64,000 nt of DNA from Butyrivibrio sp. (GTDB taxonomy: Bacteria > Bacillota > Clostridia > Lachnospirales > Lachnospiraceae), in contig JAEDHB010000001.1 in NCBI GenBank assembly GCA_016297265.1, positions 62,001 through 126,000 on the forward strand. The letters run 5' to 3'. This document shows positions 34,082-43,060 of the stretch, piece after piece (the first letter of the stretch is position 1; each line of letters opens with the position of its first letter). Both the position numbers and the translations under genes were made by a program. The notes below the pieces were generated by a model that saw only the letters and a list, made by a program, of their open reading frames with translations, was not told where the DNA came from and ran no database searches.

Positions 34082-34633
34082 TTATATAAAACGGATAAAA
34101 ACATGCTGATTTGTCTTGTATTTTTTGGTTCTGTACACCTCCATGCCAAGGTCTGCAACAAAGTCAAATCCGGTGTCAAGTGCCGCTTCAACAATAATAA
34201 TGGTATCTTCGTGGGCTATATTATTTTTGGCAATTGTTTCAAGCACACGTTCCTCAAGTCCTGCCTTATATGGTGGGTCCATAAAAATAATATCAAACGA
34301 ATATCTGCCCTTAAGCTTGGGAATTGCCGTAAAAACATCCTCTTCAAGGCATTCAGACTCATTCTCAAATCTCGTGAATTTGATATTTTCACGTATGCAG
34401 GCAATCGCATTTCTGTTTTTTTCGATGAGCACGGCTCTACCCGCGCCCCGGCTCAATGCCTCAATGGCGATGCCTCCGCTTCCGGAAAAAATATCAAGAA
34501 ATGTACAATCATAAATATTATTATTGATTATATTGAATAAAGTCTCCTTGGTTCTGTCCTGCGTAGGTCTTGTATCCATCCCTGTCGGGGCTTTCAAGGG
34601 CAGGCTTCGTCTGCTTCCGGCTATAACTCTCAT
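34082..34633 (-). CDS. rsmD: 16S rRNA (guanine-966-N2) methyltransferase RsmD
   Basis: A 183-residue SAM-dependent methyltransferase. MRVIAGSRRS, RPTQDRTKETLFN, the SAM loop LDIFSGSGGIAIEA and the catalytic DPPY (IFMDPPYKAGL) are present. GAGG seven bases upstream fixes ATG 34633. In many Firmicutes coaD follows rsmD; here a promoter and the coiled-coil gene follow instead. Confidence 0.95.
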   Translation of the reverse strand: MRVIAGSRRSLPLKAPTGMDTRPTQDRTKETLFNIINNNIYDCTFLDIFSGSGGIAIEALSRGAGRAVLIEKNRNAIACIRENIKFTRFENESECLEEDVFTAIPKLKGRYSFDIIFMDPPYKAGLEERVLETIAKNNIAHEDTIIIVEAALDTGFDFVADLGMEVYRTKKYKTNQHVFIRFI

Positions 34634-34645
34634 ATCCAACCTCGT

Positions 34646-35242
34646 CTAGTAATATTTTTTTGCATAATCAATTAATTCGAAATTACCGCCATTGATTTCA
34701 TAGCTTGAAATACTGCAATTTTTAGGGAATGGTCCATCCCAGTAATCCTTCAGTTCACGATGCAAAAGAATGAGTGCGATCGCATTATTCATCGAGCCAT
34801 GTGCAACAATCATCATTGATTCGTATTTCGCAGAGTTTGGAATTACTACATCATCAATAAAGGATTGTGCTCTTTTTATCACAGCCTCAAAGGTCTCTCC
34901 ACCCTCCGCCGGAACATATTTTTCCGGTGCATTAAAAAAATTAAAGAAATCTTCGGGTATTCTTTCCTTTGCAACACCCTCAAGTACTCCAAAACCCATT
35001 TCCTCAAGCCGGTTGTCGATAATGATGTCCGCATTTCTTCCCTCACGGATGATTTCTGCCGTGGTTATTGCCCTCGTCAGCGGACTTGAATAAATCACAT
35101 CAATAGGAATATCCTTAATTGCTGCAGCGGTGATTTTTGCAAGCTCTATTCCGTTTTCATTGAGGGGAATATCATGTTTTCCCTGAAGTTTTCTGGCTTT
35201 ATTATAATCTGTTTCGCCATGTCTCATCACATATAAAATCAT
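34646..35242 (-). CDS. Histidine-phosphatase-family protein
   Basis: A 198-residue phosphoglycerate-mutase-like phosphatase. The phospho-accepting His is in YVMRHGETDYNKARKLQG, and partners include SSPLTRAITTAEII and the second His in VAHGSMNNAIA. The substrate is unclear (sugar phosphates or alpha-ribazole-like in relatives). The start is ambiguous: ATG 35242 best fits the family, while GTG 35251 overlaps the recG stop as GTGA. No strong ribosome binding site is seen, so it is probably coupled to recG. Confidence 0.88.
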   Translation of the reverse strand: MILYVMRHGETDYNKARKLQGKHDIPLNENGIELAKITAAAIKDIPIDVIYSSPLTRAITTAEIIREGRNADIIIDNRLEEMGFGVLEGVAKERIPEDFFNFFNAPEKYVPAEGGETFEAVIKRAQSFIDDVVIPNSAKYESMMIVAHGSMNNAIALILLHRELKDYWDGPFPKNCSISSYEINGGNFELIDYAKKYY

Positions 35243-35247
35243 AACAA

Positions 35248-37302
35248 TCACAGATTCAAGTTATTCATTCTTGAATCAACATACTCCTTCAATTCTAAAA
35301 TCAAACCTTCATCCAACCCCATATCAATGGATTCCTTTGCACATGCAGATGCTTTTTTGAGAGTTTCACTATCCACAAAAATATCAGCTAACTTAAAGCC
35401 GAATTCTCCGCTCTGCCTTTCGCCCAGAATATCTCCCGGTCCCCTCAATTTCAAATCCTGCTCCGATATATAGAAGCCATCATTGCTTTCTTTCAAAATA
35501 TTAAGTCTTTCTTTGGTAACTGCATTATTACTGTTGCTTACAAATATGCAATAAGCCTGGTCATCCTTTCTTCCCACCCTGCCTCTGAGCTGATGGAGTG
35601 CCGCAAGTCCGAATCTTTCAGCATTCTCAATCATCATAACCGTGGCATTGGGAACATTGATTCCCACTTCAATAACCGTGGTTGATACCAGAATATTTAT
35701 TTTACCTTCGCTGAATTCTTCAATGATTCTGTTCTTTTCCTTTGCCGGCAATTTGCCATGGAGGTATTCAATCACAACCTCCGGAGGAAATTCTTTTCGA
35801 ATTTTATTGCTGTATTCCACAACATTTTCAAGTTCCGAATCTTCCTCTTCATTTTCTGACGGTTTTGCCATCGAACATATGATATATGCCTGGTGTCCTT
35901 TATCCAGTTCTCTTTGAATAAATCGATAGGCATTCGGTCTGTAGGTGTCATCGACCACACAATTCTTAATTGGCAGTCGCATCGCAGGTTTTTCGTCAAT
36001 AACCGATACTTCCAAATCCGCATACAGAATAAGAGCTAACGAACGCGGAATAGGAGTTGCACTCATTACCATAATATGGGGGATTCTGCCATCCTGTTCG
36101 CCCTTTTTATGCAGTGCTTCACGCTGGCGGACTCCAAATCTGTGCTGCTCATCCGTGACAACAAGTCCAAGCTTATGAAATTCAACATTGTCAGTAATAA
36201 CCGCATGTGTACCAATTATTATCTGCACTTTCCCTCTTCGGCATTCCTCCTTAACATTATTTTTTGCCGATGCCGTCAGCGAACCCGTGAGGAGTGCACA
36301 TTCTACGGGCAGATTGTTTTTTTCGATAATATCACAAATCGTCTCATAATGCTGTCTTGCAAGGACCTCCGTAGGCGCCATCATTGCACACTGGTATCCC
36401 AAATAACAGCAATCCATCATTGCAAGTATTGCAATAATTGTTTTGCCGGAACCGACATCACCCTGAACAAGGCGGTTCATTGTCTGTTTTCCCGACATAT
36501 CCCGAATAATTTCATCATACACTCTTGCCTGGGCTCCGGTGAGTTCGTACCCTAAGTTTGCAAGAATTGTTGCAGAATACGGACTTTTCTCCACATGTAT
36601 AGAGTTATTTGCAATAATTGATTCATTTTTAATGTTTCTGATTGCCAGAGAAAATAAGAAGAATTCCTCAAAAACAATTCTCTCCCTGGCTTTTTTCAAT
36701 GTCTCAAAATTATCAGGAAAATGCATTGCACGGATAGCTTCTCCGTGGCTCATCAAATTCTCACGCTCCACAAATTTACCCGGTATAGACTCCTGTGGGT
36801 CTCTATATTCATCAATAACCTGCTTTATTGTCTTTTTTACAAGATTATTGGTCAGACCCGCACAGAGATGGTATATTGGCTGCAATGAATCCATCAGCTT
36901 ATCATACTCATTATATGTATACATCTTAGGTTGTTCCATTAAAACGAGGTTGCCTTTAAAAGCAACCTCACCTCTGAATACATATTTACAACCGGGTTTA
37001 AGCGTATTCTTCAGAAATGGCATATTAAAAAATGTTACTGTGATTTGCCCGCCGCACTCATCCGCAATTCTAACTTTAAGAATGGATAATTTGCCGTGTT
37101 TTGTGAGTGTGCAGGAGGAACAAACGGTTCCCCACAGACTGTAAACCCTGCATTCTGTCATATCCTTGACAAAAACAGGTTTCTCAAATATGTCATATTT
37201 TCTAGGGAAAAAATTAAGCAAATCATCCGTGGTAAATACACCAATCTTATTGAAAAGCTGTTCAGTTTTAGCGCCGATACCTTTCAATCCGCTTAACTTC
37301 AT
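35248..37302 (-). CDS. recG: ATP-dependent DNA helicase RecG
   Basis: A 684-residue RecG that remodels stalled forks and branched DNA. The N-terminal wedge (OB fold, about 60-150) is followed by the helicase core: QGDVGSGKTIIAI, the DEQH box in VTDEQHRFGVRQR, SATPIPRSLAL and LHQLRGRVGRKD. The C-terminal motif GERQSGEFGFKLAD is typical. GGGAG seven bases upstream supports ATG 37302. It follows the fakA-like gene by about 20 bases. Confidence 0.97.
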   Translation of the reverse strand: MKLSGLKGIGAKTEQLFNKIGVFTTDDLLNFFPRKYDIFEKPVFVKDMTECRVYSLWGTVCSSCTLTKHGKLSILKVRIADECGGQITVTFFNMPFLKNTLKPGCKYVFRGEVAFKGNLVLMEQPKMYTYNEYDKLMDSLQPIYHLCAGLTNNLVKKTIKQVIDEYRDPQESIPGKFVERENLMSHGEAIRAMHFPDNFETLKKARERIVFEEFFLFSLAIRNIKNESIIANNSIHVEKSPYSATILANLGYELTGAQARVYDEIIRDMSGKQTMNRLVQGDVGSGKTIIAILAMMDCCYLGYQCAMMAPTEVLARQHYETICDIIEKNNLPVECALLTGSLTASAKNNVKEECRRGKVQIIIGTHAVITDNVEFHKLGLVVTDEQHRFGVRQREALHKKGEQDGRIPHIMVMSATPIPRSLALILYADLEVSVIDEKPAMRLPIKNCVVDDTYRPNAYRFIQRELDKGHQAYIICSMAKPSENEEEDSELENVVEYSNKIRKEFPPEVVIEYLHGKLPAKEKNRIIEEFSEGKINILVSTTVIEVGINVPNATVMMIENAERFGLAALHQLRGRVGRKDDQAYCIFVSNSNNAVTKERLNILKESNDGFYISEQDLKLRGPGDILGERQSGEFGFKLADIFVDSETLKKASACAKESIDMGLDEGLILELKEYVDSRMNNLNL

Positions 37303-37320
37303 CAATACGCTCCCTCTGTT

Positions 37321-39006
37321 TTATTCCACTGATAAAATATAGTAATAAATTGGCTGTCCGCCATAATTTACCTCTATATCAACATCAGGATATTTTTCCT
37401 CAAGTTTTGAAGAAAGCTCGTTCGCAGCCTCCTCCGTCACATCCGCACCAAAGTACAGACTGATTAATTCAGACTCATCATCCATAAGCTGATCAATCAT
37501 CTCAGCAGTAACGCTCTCGATATCGTTGCCAACCGCAAGAATCGTTTTATCTCCTATACCGATGATATCATCCTGCTTAATCAATTTATCATCTATTTCT
37601 GTATCTCTTACAGCATAAGTTACGGAACCGGATTTAACCCTTGCAATCTCTTCCTTCATGGTTTCAAGGTTATCCTCCGGACTGCAATCCTCTGCAAAAT
37701 TAATCATTGCAGTAATACCCTGAGGAACAGTCTTCGTTGGCACAACGATAATATTCTTATCTTCAACAATTGATTGTGCCTGCTGTGCAGCAAGAATAAT
37801 ATTGGAATTATTTGGTAAAATAAAAATATTGTCAGCATATACCTTATCGATTGCATTAAGCATATCTTCGGTACTTGGGTTCATTGTCTGACCGCCCTCA
37901 ATAATATAATCAGCACCGAGGCTCTGGAATATTTCGCTTAAGCCTTCACCTGCGGATACTGCGATGAATCCGTACTTTTTATTCTCAACAGGTTCTTCTT
38001 CAACAGGTTCTGTAGCAGGAGATTCTGCCTTTCCCTGTGCGATTGCAGATGCGTTTGCAATCAGTCGCTCTTCGTGCTCTTCACGCATATTATCAACCTT
38101 CATGCGTGTAAGTGAACCAAAGGTTAAGCCCTTCTCAAAAGCAAGACCCGGATGATTCGTATGAACATGCACCTTGACAATTTCATCATCCGCAACTACA
38201 ACAATCGAATCACCGATTGATTCAAGATAAGCCTTAAATTCGCTTTCCTCGCGGGAACCGAATTGTTTTTCCAGCATAACGATAAATTCAGTACAATAAC
38301 CGAATTTGATATCTGCTGTATCGATTTCTTTTTCCTCTGAAAAAGCTACATTCGTCTTAACTTCAGGGCCGGCAGTGAAATTGATTTCCTTTCCCATCAG
38401 CGCATCGTATGCGCCCTTCATAACCTGCATAAGACCCTGTCCGCCCGAGTCAACAACTCCGGCCTGTTTTAATACAGGAAGCATCTCAGGCGTCTGTTTA
38501 AGGACTTCATCGCCATATTTAATAACTTTTTCAAAAAGGTCTTCAAGGTCTGAAATACTGGTGCAAAGCTCCAGTATTTTATCCGCCATACCCTTGGCAA
38601 CAGTAAGGATTGTTCCTTCCTTAGGCTTCATTACCGCCTTATATGCAGTTTCTACTGCCTTGTTAAATGCTGTGGCAAGAATAATGGAATCCACTTCATC
38701 ATGCTCACGAATTACCTTTGTAAATCCACGTAACAACTGAGAAAGAATAACACCGGAATTACCGCGTGCGCCTCTAAGCGAACCGCTTGAAATAGCCTTG
38801 GAAATACTTTCCATATTAGGTGAAGTAAGATTATTCACTTCCTTAGCTGCTGACATAATTGTAAGTGTCATATTGGTTCCTGTATCACCATCAGGAACAG
38901 GAAAAACATTCAGTTCATTAATCCATTCTTTTTTTGCTTCAAGATTGGCAGCTCCTGCCAGAAAACATTTCTTTATCTCACTAGCTCCAATAGTTTTTGT
39001 AGCCAC
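37321..39006 (-). CDS. fakA: DAK2/DegV-type fatty acid kinase subunit FakA (YloV)
   Basis: A 561-residue FakA/YloV homologue. The N-terminal DhaL/DAK2 ATP-binding domain (about 10-200) shows NVFPVPDGDTGTNM, SGSLRGARGNSGVILSQ and DSGGQGLMQVMKGA. The middle and C-terminal domains (about 240-561) include NPSTEDMLNAI and IILAAQQAQSI. FakA phosphorylates fatty acids delivered by FakB (DegV); no degV is in this window. AGGAGG eight bases upstream selects GTG 39006. It is paired with yloU as in Bacillus. Confidence 0.92.
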   Translation of the reverse strand: MATKTIGASEIKKCFLAGAANLEAKKEWINELNVFPVPDGDTGTNMTLTIMSAAKEVNNLTSPNMESISKAISSGSLRGARGNSGVILSQLLRGFTKVIREHDEVDSIILATAFNKAVETAYKAVMKPKEGTILTVAKGMADKILELCTSISDLEDLFEKVIKYGDEVLKQTPEMLPVLKQAGVVDSGGQGLMQVMKGAYDALMGKEINFTAGPEVKTNVAFSEEKEIDTADIKFGYCTEFIVMLEKQFGSREESEFKAYLESIGDSIVVVADDEIVKVHVHTNHPGLAFEKGLTFGSLTRMKVDNMREEHEERLIANASAIAQGKAESPATEPVEEEPVENKKYGFIAVSAGEGLSEIFQSLGADYIIEGGQTMNPSTEDMLNAIDKVYADNIFILPNNSNIILAAQQAQSIVEDKNIIVVPTKTVPQGITAMINFAEDCSPEDNLETMKEEIARVKSGSVTYAVRDTEIDDKLIKQDDIIGIGDKTILAVGNDIESVTAEMIDQLMDDESELISLYFGADVTEEAANELSSKLEEKYPDVDIEVNYGGQPIYYYILSVE

Positions 39007-39088
39007 TTTCAAATCCTCCTTACAATCCCGGAATATGCAACCGGGAATACTATTCCCACCAAGCAATTACACTTCATGGGCAAAAGCA

Positions 39089-39442
39089 TCAGTCTAAGAT
39101 TCTTACACCTTCAACATATACATTTATTTTAGAGACCTTAAGTCCACTGAATTCTTCGATTTTATATTTTACTGTCTGCACAAGATTCTCCGCCACTGTC
39201 TCGGCAGCAATTCCGTATGCAATAATTACATGAAAATCAATTGTAATCTTATCATCTTTAATCTTAACTTTAACACCACGAGAAAGTGATTCCTTTTTAA
39301 GAAGTCTTCCAAAACCATCCTTAACATTTGTGGATGTCATTCCAACAATACCAAAACATTCTATCGCAATTGCGCCGGCGTATTTTGCAAGAACCACCTT
39401 GTCCACACAAATATCACCGTATTTATTAACTTCCTGTCCCAT
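39089..39442 (-). CDS. Asp23/Gls24-family protein YloU
   Basis: A 117-residue DUF322/Asp23 protein. VLAKYAGAIAIECFGIVGMTS, the central IDFHVIIAYGIAAETVAENL and VYVEGVRI are diagnostic. Family members are envelope-stress-associated and often sit before yloV, as here. AGGAGG precedes ATG 39442. Confidence 0.93.
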   Translation of the reverse strand: MGQEVNKYGDICVDKVVLAKYAGAIAIECFGIVGMTSTNVKDGFGRLLKKESLSRGVKVKIKDDKITIDFHVIIAYGIAAETVAENLVQTVKYKIEEFSGLKVSKINVYVEGVRILD

Positions 39443-39475
39443 AATGTTTACCTCCTACATCGCGACTTAAAATAT

Positions 39476-39504
39476 ATTATACAATAAAACATAATAAAAA
39501 TCCA
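39476..39504 (-). promoter_or_regulatory. Possible promoter of the yloU-fakA-recG operon
   Basis: On the minus strand a consensus TATAAT (39476-39481) with a weak -35 TGGATT (39499-39504) at 17 bases. It overlaps the tail of the rpmB terminator region. Confidence 0.55.
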
Positions 39505-39516
39505 CAAAAAATTAAA

Positions 39517-39540
39517 GACCGAAAGGATAGCCCTTCGGTC
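39517..39540 (-). terminator. Intrinsic terminator of rpmB
   Basis: On the minus strand GACCGAAGGG and CCTTTCGGTC (39517-39526 with 39531-39540) pair with one mismatch, followed by TTTAATTTTTTG. It lies 18 bases after the rpmB stop. Confidence 0.85.
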
Positions 39541-39557
39541 CTATATCTCCGTAATAA

Positions 39558-39743
39558 TTAAGCTCTCTCTACAGCGCCTGATTTTAAACAAGAAGTACAT
39601 ACATACATCTTCTTAGCCTGGCCATTAACCTTAACCTTAACAGATTTAACGTTTGATTTCCACATTTTGTTGGATCTTCTATGTGAGTGACTTACTTTGA
39701 TTCCAAAGTGAGCTCCTTTATCACAAACAGCACATTTAGCCAT
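39558..39743 (-). CDS. rpmB: 50S ribosomal protein L28
   Basis: A 61-residue L28 with four zinc-ligand cysteines: CAVC near the N-terminus and CTSC near the C-terminus. This C+ form is used when zinc is sufficient. VSHSHRRSNKMWKSN is typical. It is monocistronic with its own promoter and terminator, and AGGAGG precedes ATG 39743. Confidence 0.97.
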   Translation of the reverse strand: MAKCAVCDKGAHFGIKVSHSHRRSNKMWKSNVKSVKVKVNGQAKKMYVCTSCLKSGAVERA

Positions 39744-39798
39744 GTTTGCACCTCCTTTAACTTATTGAATTCAACGCATTGAATCCACAACAAAAATT

Positions 39799-39827
39799 AT
39801 GATAACAGATACTTGTCTGTTTGGCAA
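39799..39827 (-). promoter_or_regulatory. rpmB promoter with A-tract
   Basis: On the minus strand TTGCCA (39822-39827), 17 bases, TATCAT (39799-39804), with seven A residues just upstream of the -35 region (an UP-element-like tract). An imperfect inverted repeat overlaps it. Confidence 0.7.
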
Positions 39828-39840
39828 GTATTTTTTTAAT

Positions 39841-39990
39841 TTATTTGCATTTTGCACTCATAAAAAGATTATATCCTACCAGCAACAAAACCAAAACTAT
39901 GCATACGCCCGGAAAGATCTTTTTGACAAACATCTGCAAAATCATACCTATTCCAATAAAAAATAGAGCAAATCCAAATATTCTTTTCAA
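39841..39990 (-). CDS. Small two-helix membrane protein, 49 residues
   Basis: A short open frame with TTG start at 39990 and TAA at 39841-39843. It begins KRIFGFALFFIGIGM and continues through VKKIFPG into CIVLVLLLVGYNLFM before a basic end SAKCK. That is two hydrophobic helices joined by a basic turn, a pattern unlikely by chance. The ribosome binding site is weak (GAGTGATGA). It lies between gerW and rpmB on their strand. The function is unknown. Confidence 0.55.
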   Translation of the reverse strand: MKRIFGFALFFIGIGMILQMFVKKIFPGVCIVLVLLLVGYNLFMSAKCK

Positions 39991-40051
39991 TTCATCACTC
40001 TGACAAATATGGATATCTGTACATTATATGAAAAGAAAAGCTGCTTTATTC

Positions 40052-40438
40052 TTATTTGGAAGCCTTCTCAACGGCCTCCTCCACTTCAGGGTCCTCATCA
40101 TTCTTTTTGCTTGTAAATTTGTTGATGATATCCGGAACCATATCCACAAGCTTTGTGATTGTATCCTGATTCTTCACATTGACAAGTCTTGTGATGCCAT
40201 CATGAATAACCAGCACTGCACTTGGGCTCATCTTGCCGCCCATTCCGCCTGCCGCCTTATTTTTCTTATCATTACTTCCTGCACCTGCAGCAATACCGAA
40301 TGATACATCTACCAAAGGAAGGATAATTGTATCGTTAACAGTAATTGGCTCTCCAACAACTGTTTTTGCTGACAAAAATCCATCCATACCCTTGAATAAT
40401 GATGCTACTGTTGATTCAAATTTTGTGTTATCTGACAT
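40052..40438 (-). CDS. gerW: GerW-family sporulation protein (YtfJ)
   Basis: A 128-residue GerW/YtfJ protein. It shows TVVGEPITVNDTIILPLVDVSFGIAAGAG, a Gly/Lys/Asn-rich middle and the conserved GGKMSPSAVLVIHDG. In Bacillus GerW is needed for normal spore germination. GGAGG four bases upstream marks ATG 40438. It follows the DUF2953 gene (ytfI-like), the same pairing as in Bacillus. Confidence 0.92.
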   Translation of the reverse strand: MSDNTKFESTVASLFKGMDGFLSAKTVVGEPITVNDTIILPLVDVSFGIAAGAGSNDKKNKAAGGMGGKMSPSAVLVIHDGITRLVNVKNQDTITKLVDMVPDIINKFTSKKNDEDPEVEEAVEKASK

Positions 40439-40452
40439 AATAACCTCCAATG

Positions 40453-41331
40453 CTAAATATAACTACTGATTTTATCAATCAATGCTCTAAGTTGTTTGTG
40501 TCTGAATACTTTGATAATCCATATAAGAATAATCAATACACAGAGCCTTCCGCGAAAAGGAATATCACACTCAAAAATCTTGTTTTCAAAATCCGGAGTG
40601 ATATTGACATTCAGGCAGAACATACTGCTGAGTGTATATGCCAGTCCGACAATTTCACCCGTCGTTGCCGCGTTACCCGCCCCAAGCTTAATATTAATCA
40701 CATATTTTCTCGGAAGCGAATGTTTAAGGAATTTCTTAATCATCCCAATGGCAAAAGAAAATGCCTCCCTGTTGTCCTTGTCATTGTATTCTTTTCTGAT
40801 ATATTCAAATTTTTTACGTATATTAAGGAAAATTCCCTTTACCTTATTATACATATTTTTGAGTTTTTGCAAAATACTTTTTTTGCTCTCATCACCGGAA
40901 TCAGTGCTTGTGTACTTTTTCTTATCACTTTCAAAGTACTTTTTGGCACTTTTGGTTGACTTCAAAGGGGTGTCATTCTTCTGTTTACCGGCTGACGTCT
41001 TCACAGACGCCGTTGAGCGCTTCTTCTTATTGCGATTTTTACTCTTCTTCGCCTTTTTTTTCTTATCTTTCCCAAAAAGCCACCTGCATATTATCACATA
41101 GTCAAGTACTTTTTCATTTTCGTTAAGGATATATTTTCCTCTTACCAGATTAAAAAGATATGAAACCTTTATCTTGATATCGGGCTTGTTGTCCTTGAAT
41201 CTGATTCGCCCGCTATATCTAACCGGGTAAAATAAAACAAGAAGCATCAAAATAAGAATTAATGCAATAATGCCGGCAAGCGCAAACCCGATAATCTGAA
41301 GAATTTTCAATAAAACTGTTAAAAAATTCAT
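40453..41331 (-). CDS. ytfI: DUF2953-domain protein (YtfI-like)
   Basis: A 292-residue protein with an N-terminal membrane helix (about 8-33) ending in LLVLFYPVRYSG, a long Lys/Ser-rich linker (about 85-150) and a C-terminal DUF2953 region (KYVINIKLGAGNAATTGEIVG, FECDIPFRGRLCVLIILI). In Bacillus ytfI lies beside gerW. The biochemical role is unknown. Confidence 0.85.
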   Translation of the reverse strand: MNFLTVLLKILQIIGFALAGIIALILILMLLVLFYPVRYSGRIRFKDNKPDIKIKVSYLFNLVRGKYILNENEKVLDYVIICRWLFGKDKKKKAKKSKNRNKKKRSTASVKTSAGKQKNDTPLKSTKSAKKYFESDKKKYTSTDSGDESKKSILQKLKNMYNKVKGIFLNIRKKFEYIRKEYNDKDNREAFSFAIGMIKKFLKHSLPRKYVINIKLGAGNAATTGEIVGLAYTLSSMFCLNVNITPDFENKIFECDIPFRGRLCVLIILIWIIKVFRHKQLRALIDKISSYI

Positions 41332-41334
41332 GTT

Positions 41335-41643
41335 TTACCTCGTCAGGTATGTTTTAAGGTCTAAATCACCTGTGTTCTTATACACGTCATCCACTATTGT
41401 CTTGACCAAAAGAAGTGCCTCGTCATACCCTAAAGCAATGCCAACCACTGTGCGCTTTGTCTTTTTAAAACGTTTATATGGGTATTTAAATGCATTATAT
41501 ATTTCCAACAATTCGCCCTCTCTATCCGATACCAGGACCAGGTATACCCCGTCAAAAAAATGTCCATGTTGAATGGATTTGATTTGGCGCTTTGTCAAAT
41601 TGATTGCCGTATTGCCCAAGTATAGTTTTTTATACCAAAACAT
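41335..41643 (-). CDS. Uncharacterised 102-residue protein
   Basis: No family is recognised. It starts MFWYKKLYLGNTA and is rich in basic and aromatic residues (YKRFKKTKRTVVG), with an alternating pattern that suggests a compact alpha/beta fold. It has no signal peptide or membrane helix. It sits three bases from each neighbour, between the 464-residue orphan and the DUF2953 gene, so it is very likely co-translated with the sporulation-linked pair. Confidence 0.7.
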   Translation of the reverse strand: MFWYKKLYLGNTAINLTKRQIKSIQHGHFFDGVYLVLVSDREGELLEIYNAFKYPYKRFKKTKRTVVGIALGYDEALLLVKTIVDDVYKNTGDLDLKTYLTR

Positions 41644-41645
41644 TA

Positions 41646-43040
41646 TTAATCACCGCACATCAATAAATTGATTAATGTCATGCAGGCCTGTCTTTCAGCC
41701 TCATCACGACACTGTGTAAGAGATACATGTACATATTCCATAAAATCTTCAAAGCTGTTAAAAAATACAGGCAGATTCTGCAAGACTGATGCCATAATGG
41801 CGCGCTTTGTCATCCTGCTGCATTTTTCAAATGCTTTATTAAAACTCTCAATTACTTCGTTGGCTGTCTGTTCCACATACAAATCATCTGCCGCATCAGC
41901 CAGTTCCTCCTGCTCAAGTTTTGCAAAAGCACTTGAGGATTGTAATTTCGCAATCTTTTTGAATATATCGACTTCATCCATAAGTCCGAGTTTTACAAGT
42001 TCTTCATAATTGGCAGTCTCTATGTCCGTCAATGCAGCTTCAGGATTATATATTTTCATCCACAATTTTTCCTGCATTCCTTCAATTTTTTCAAATTGCA
42101 TTTCCACGGACACATCCGGCTCGGAATTCTCTTCAAGTGCAGAATATGTTGATTTGATTATATCAAGGATAAATGTCTCGATTTCATCACAGGAATCGCC
42201 GCACAGGCATATTGAATAGAGGGCGTTGACCACCTCTGTTATCATCATATAAAGGTTGGCATATTCTTCAAGATATGATGACCACATTGCATATTCTTCA
42301 GTTGCGTTGATATATGCCTCCCTATCCATATTCTCATAGTCATATGAAGCATATTTTTCATCGGCTTCTTTGATTTTCTCAAAATCTGCCAAATCATAAT
42401 CAAGGGAATAAATTCCGCCACAAGTTTCCACCATGTATGAAAAATCCTTTACAGAGGATTTTTCACTTCCCTTATAGAGGGAAAAAGTATTTAAAATTAT
42501 GTCATAAAACTTGTTCTTAGAAAGCCTCATCGGAAGCTGGCCTATCATTTCAGACATCTTGGCAGAAATAATTGAATTATCCCTCTCACTGATTACATAA
42601 TTTCTTATCACGCTCTCAAATTCATTATTGTAATACTCGTTGCTGTATTCCCCGGCATCAAATTTGAATTCAATGCGGTTAAGACAATATTCATAAAGCT
42701 GGAAACGGTCCATATATATGGTAAATGTTTCCATTATTCTGATAATTTCATTTCTGAATCGGTCAATTTCACTGACGCAGTCGGTATTTTTGTCCAGAAT
42801 CACTCGTTTCACAAAATCCTGCAGCTTACTAATACAATCCATTGCGGTTTTGTTGAGATTTTCAGACTCGCTGAGTATCTGACACAAAGTGAAATAATTC
42901 ATGGACAGCTGAATCCCGGCATTCGCTTTATACAAGGACTTCAAACCATAACTGAAAACAGCAAAATTCTCATTGATGTTTTTGCCTTTAATTAAGTCAG
43001 CTGTAGCTGAATCTAAATTTGTCATTATTTTGTACACCAT
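41646..43040 (-). CDS. Uncharacterised 464-residue acidic helical protein
   Basis: An acidic, almost entirely helical cytoplasmic-looking protein without a motif I recognise. It is rich in Glu, Asp, Ser and Tyr. Hydrophobic helix patterns recur (LKSLYKANAGIQLSMNYF, LYMMITEVVNALYSICLCG, RAIMASVLQNLPVFF), suggesting a helical-repeat or scaffold protein. ATG 43040 has GGTGGT before it; ATG 43025 is an alternative. Position in lysA-orphan-orphan-ytfI-gerW is the only clue to its role. Confidence 0.7.
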   Translation of the reverse strand: MVYKIMTNLDSATADLIKGKNINENFAVFSYGLKSLYKANAGIQLSMNYFTLCQILSESENLNKTAMDCISKLQDFVKRVILDKNTDCVSEIDRFRNEIIRIMETFTIYMDRFQLYEYCLNRIEFKFDAGEYSNEYYNNEFESVIRNYVISERDNSIISAKMSEMIGQLPMRLSKNKFYDIILNTFSLYKGSEKSSVKDFSYMVETCGGIYSLDYDLADFEKIKEADEKYASYDYENMDREAYINATEEYAMWSSYLEEYANLYMMITEVVNALYSICLCGDSCDEIETFILDIIKSTYSALEENSEPDVSVEMQFEKIEGMQEKLWMKIYNPEAALTDIETANYEELVKLGLMDEVDIFKKIAKLQSSSAFAKLEQEELADAADDLYVEQTANEVIESFNKAFEKCSRMTKRAIMASVLQNLPVFFNSFEDFMEYVHVSLTQCRDEAERQACMTLINLLMCGD

Positions 43041-43060
43041 ACCACCATAAGATGGATTCC

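Noticed and set aside
36539..37144. Plus-strand open frame of 201 codons
   Set aside because: Antisense to recG, no ribosome binding site, no family resemblance.
39809..39838. Terminator-like hairpin plus T run on the plus strand
   Set aside because: No plus-strand gene precedes it. It coincides with the -35 region and A-tract of the minus-strand rpmB promoter, which explains the sequence better.
39821..40003. 60-codon plus-strand open frame
   Set aside because: It is antisense to the more convincing 49-residue membrane protein and has no ribosome binding site.
40496..41101. Plus-strand open frame of 201 codons with hydrophobic stretches
   Set aside because: Antisense to the DUF2953 gene. 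The Ser/Phe/Leu-rich sequence is the expected complement of the Lys/Glu-rich linker on the real strand.
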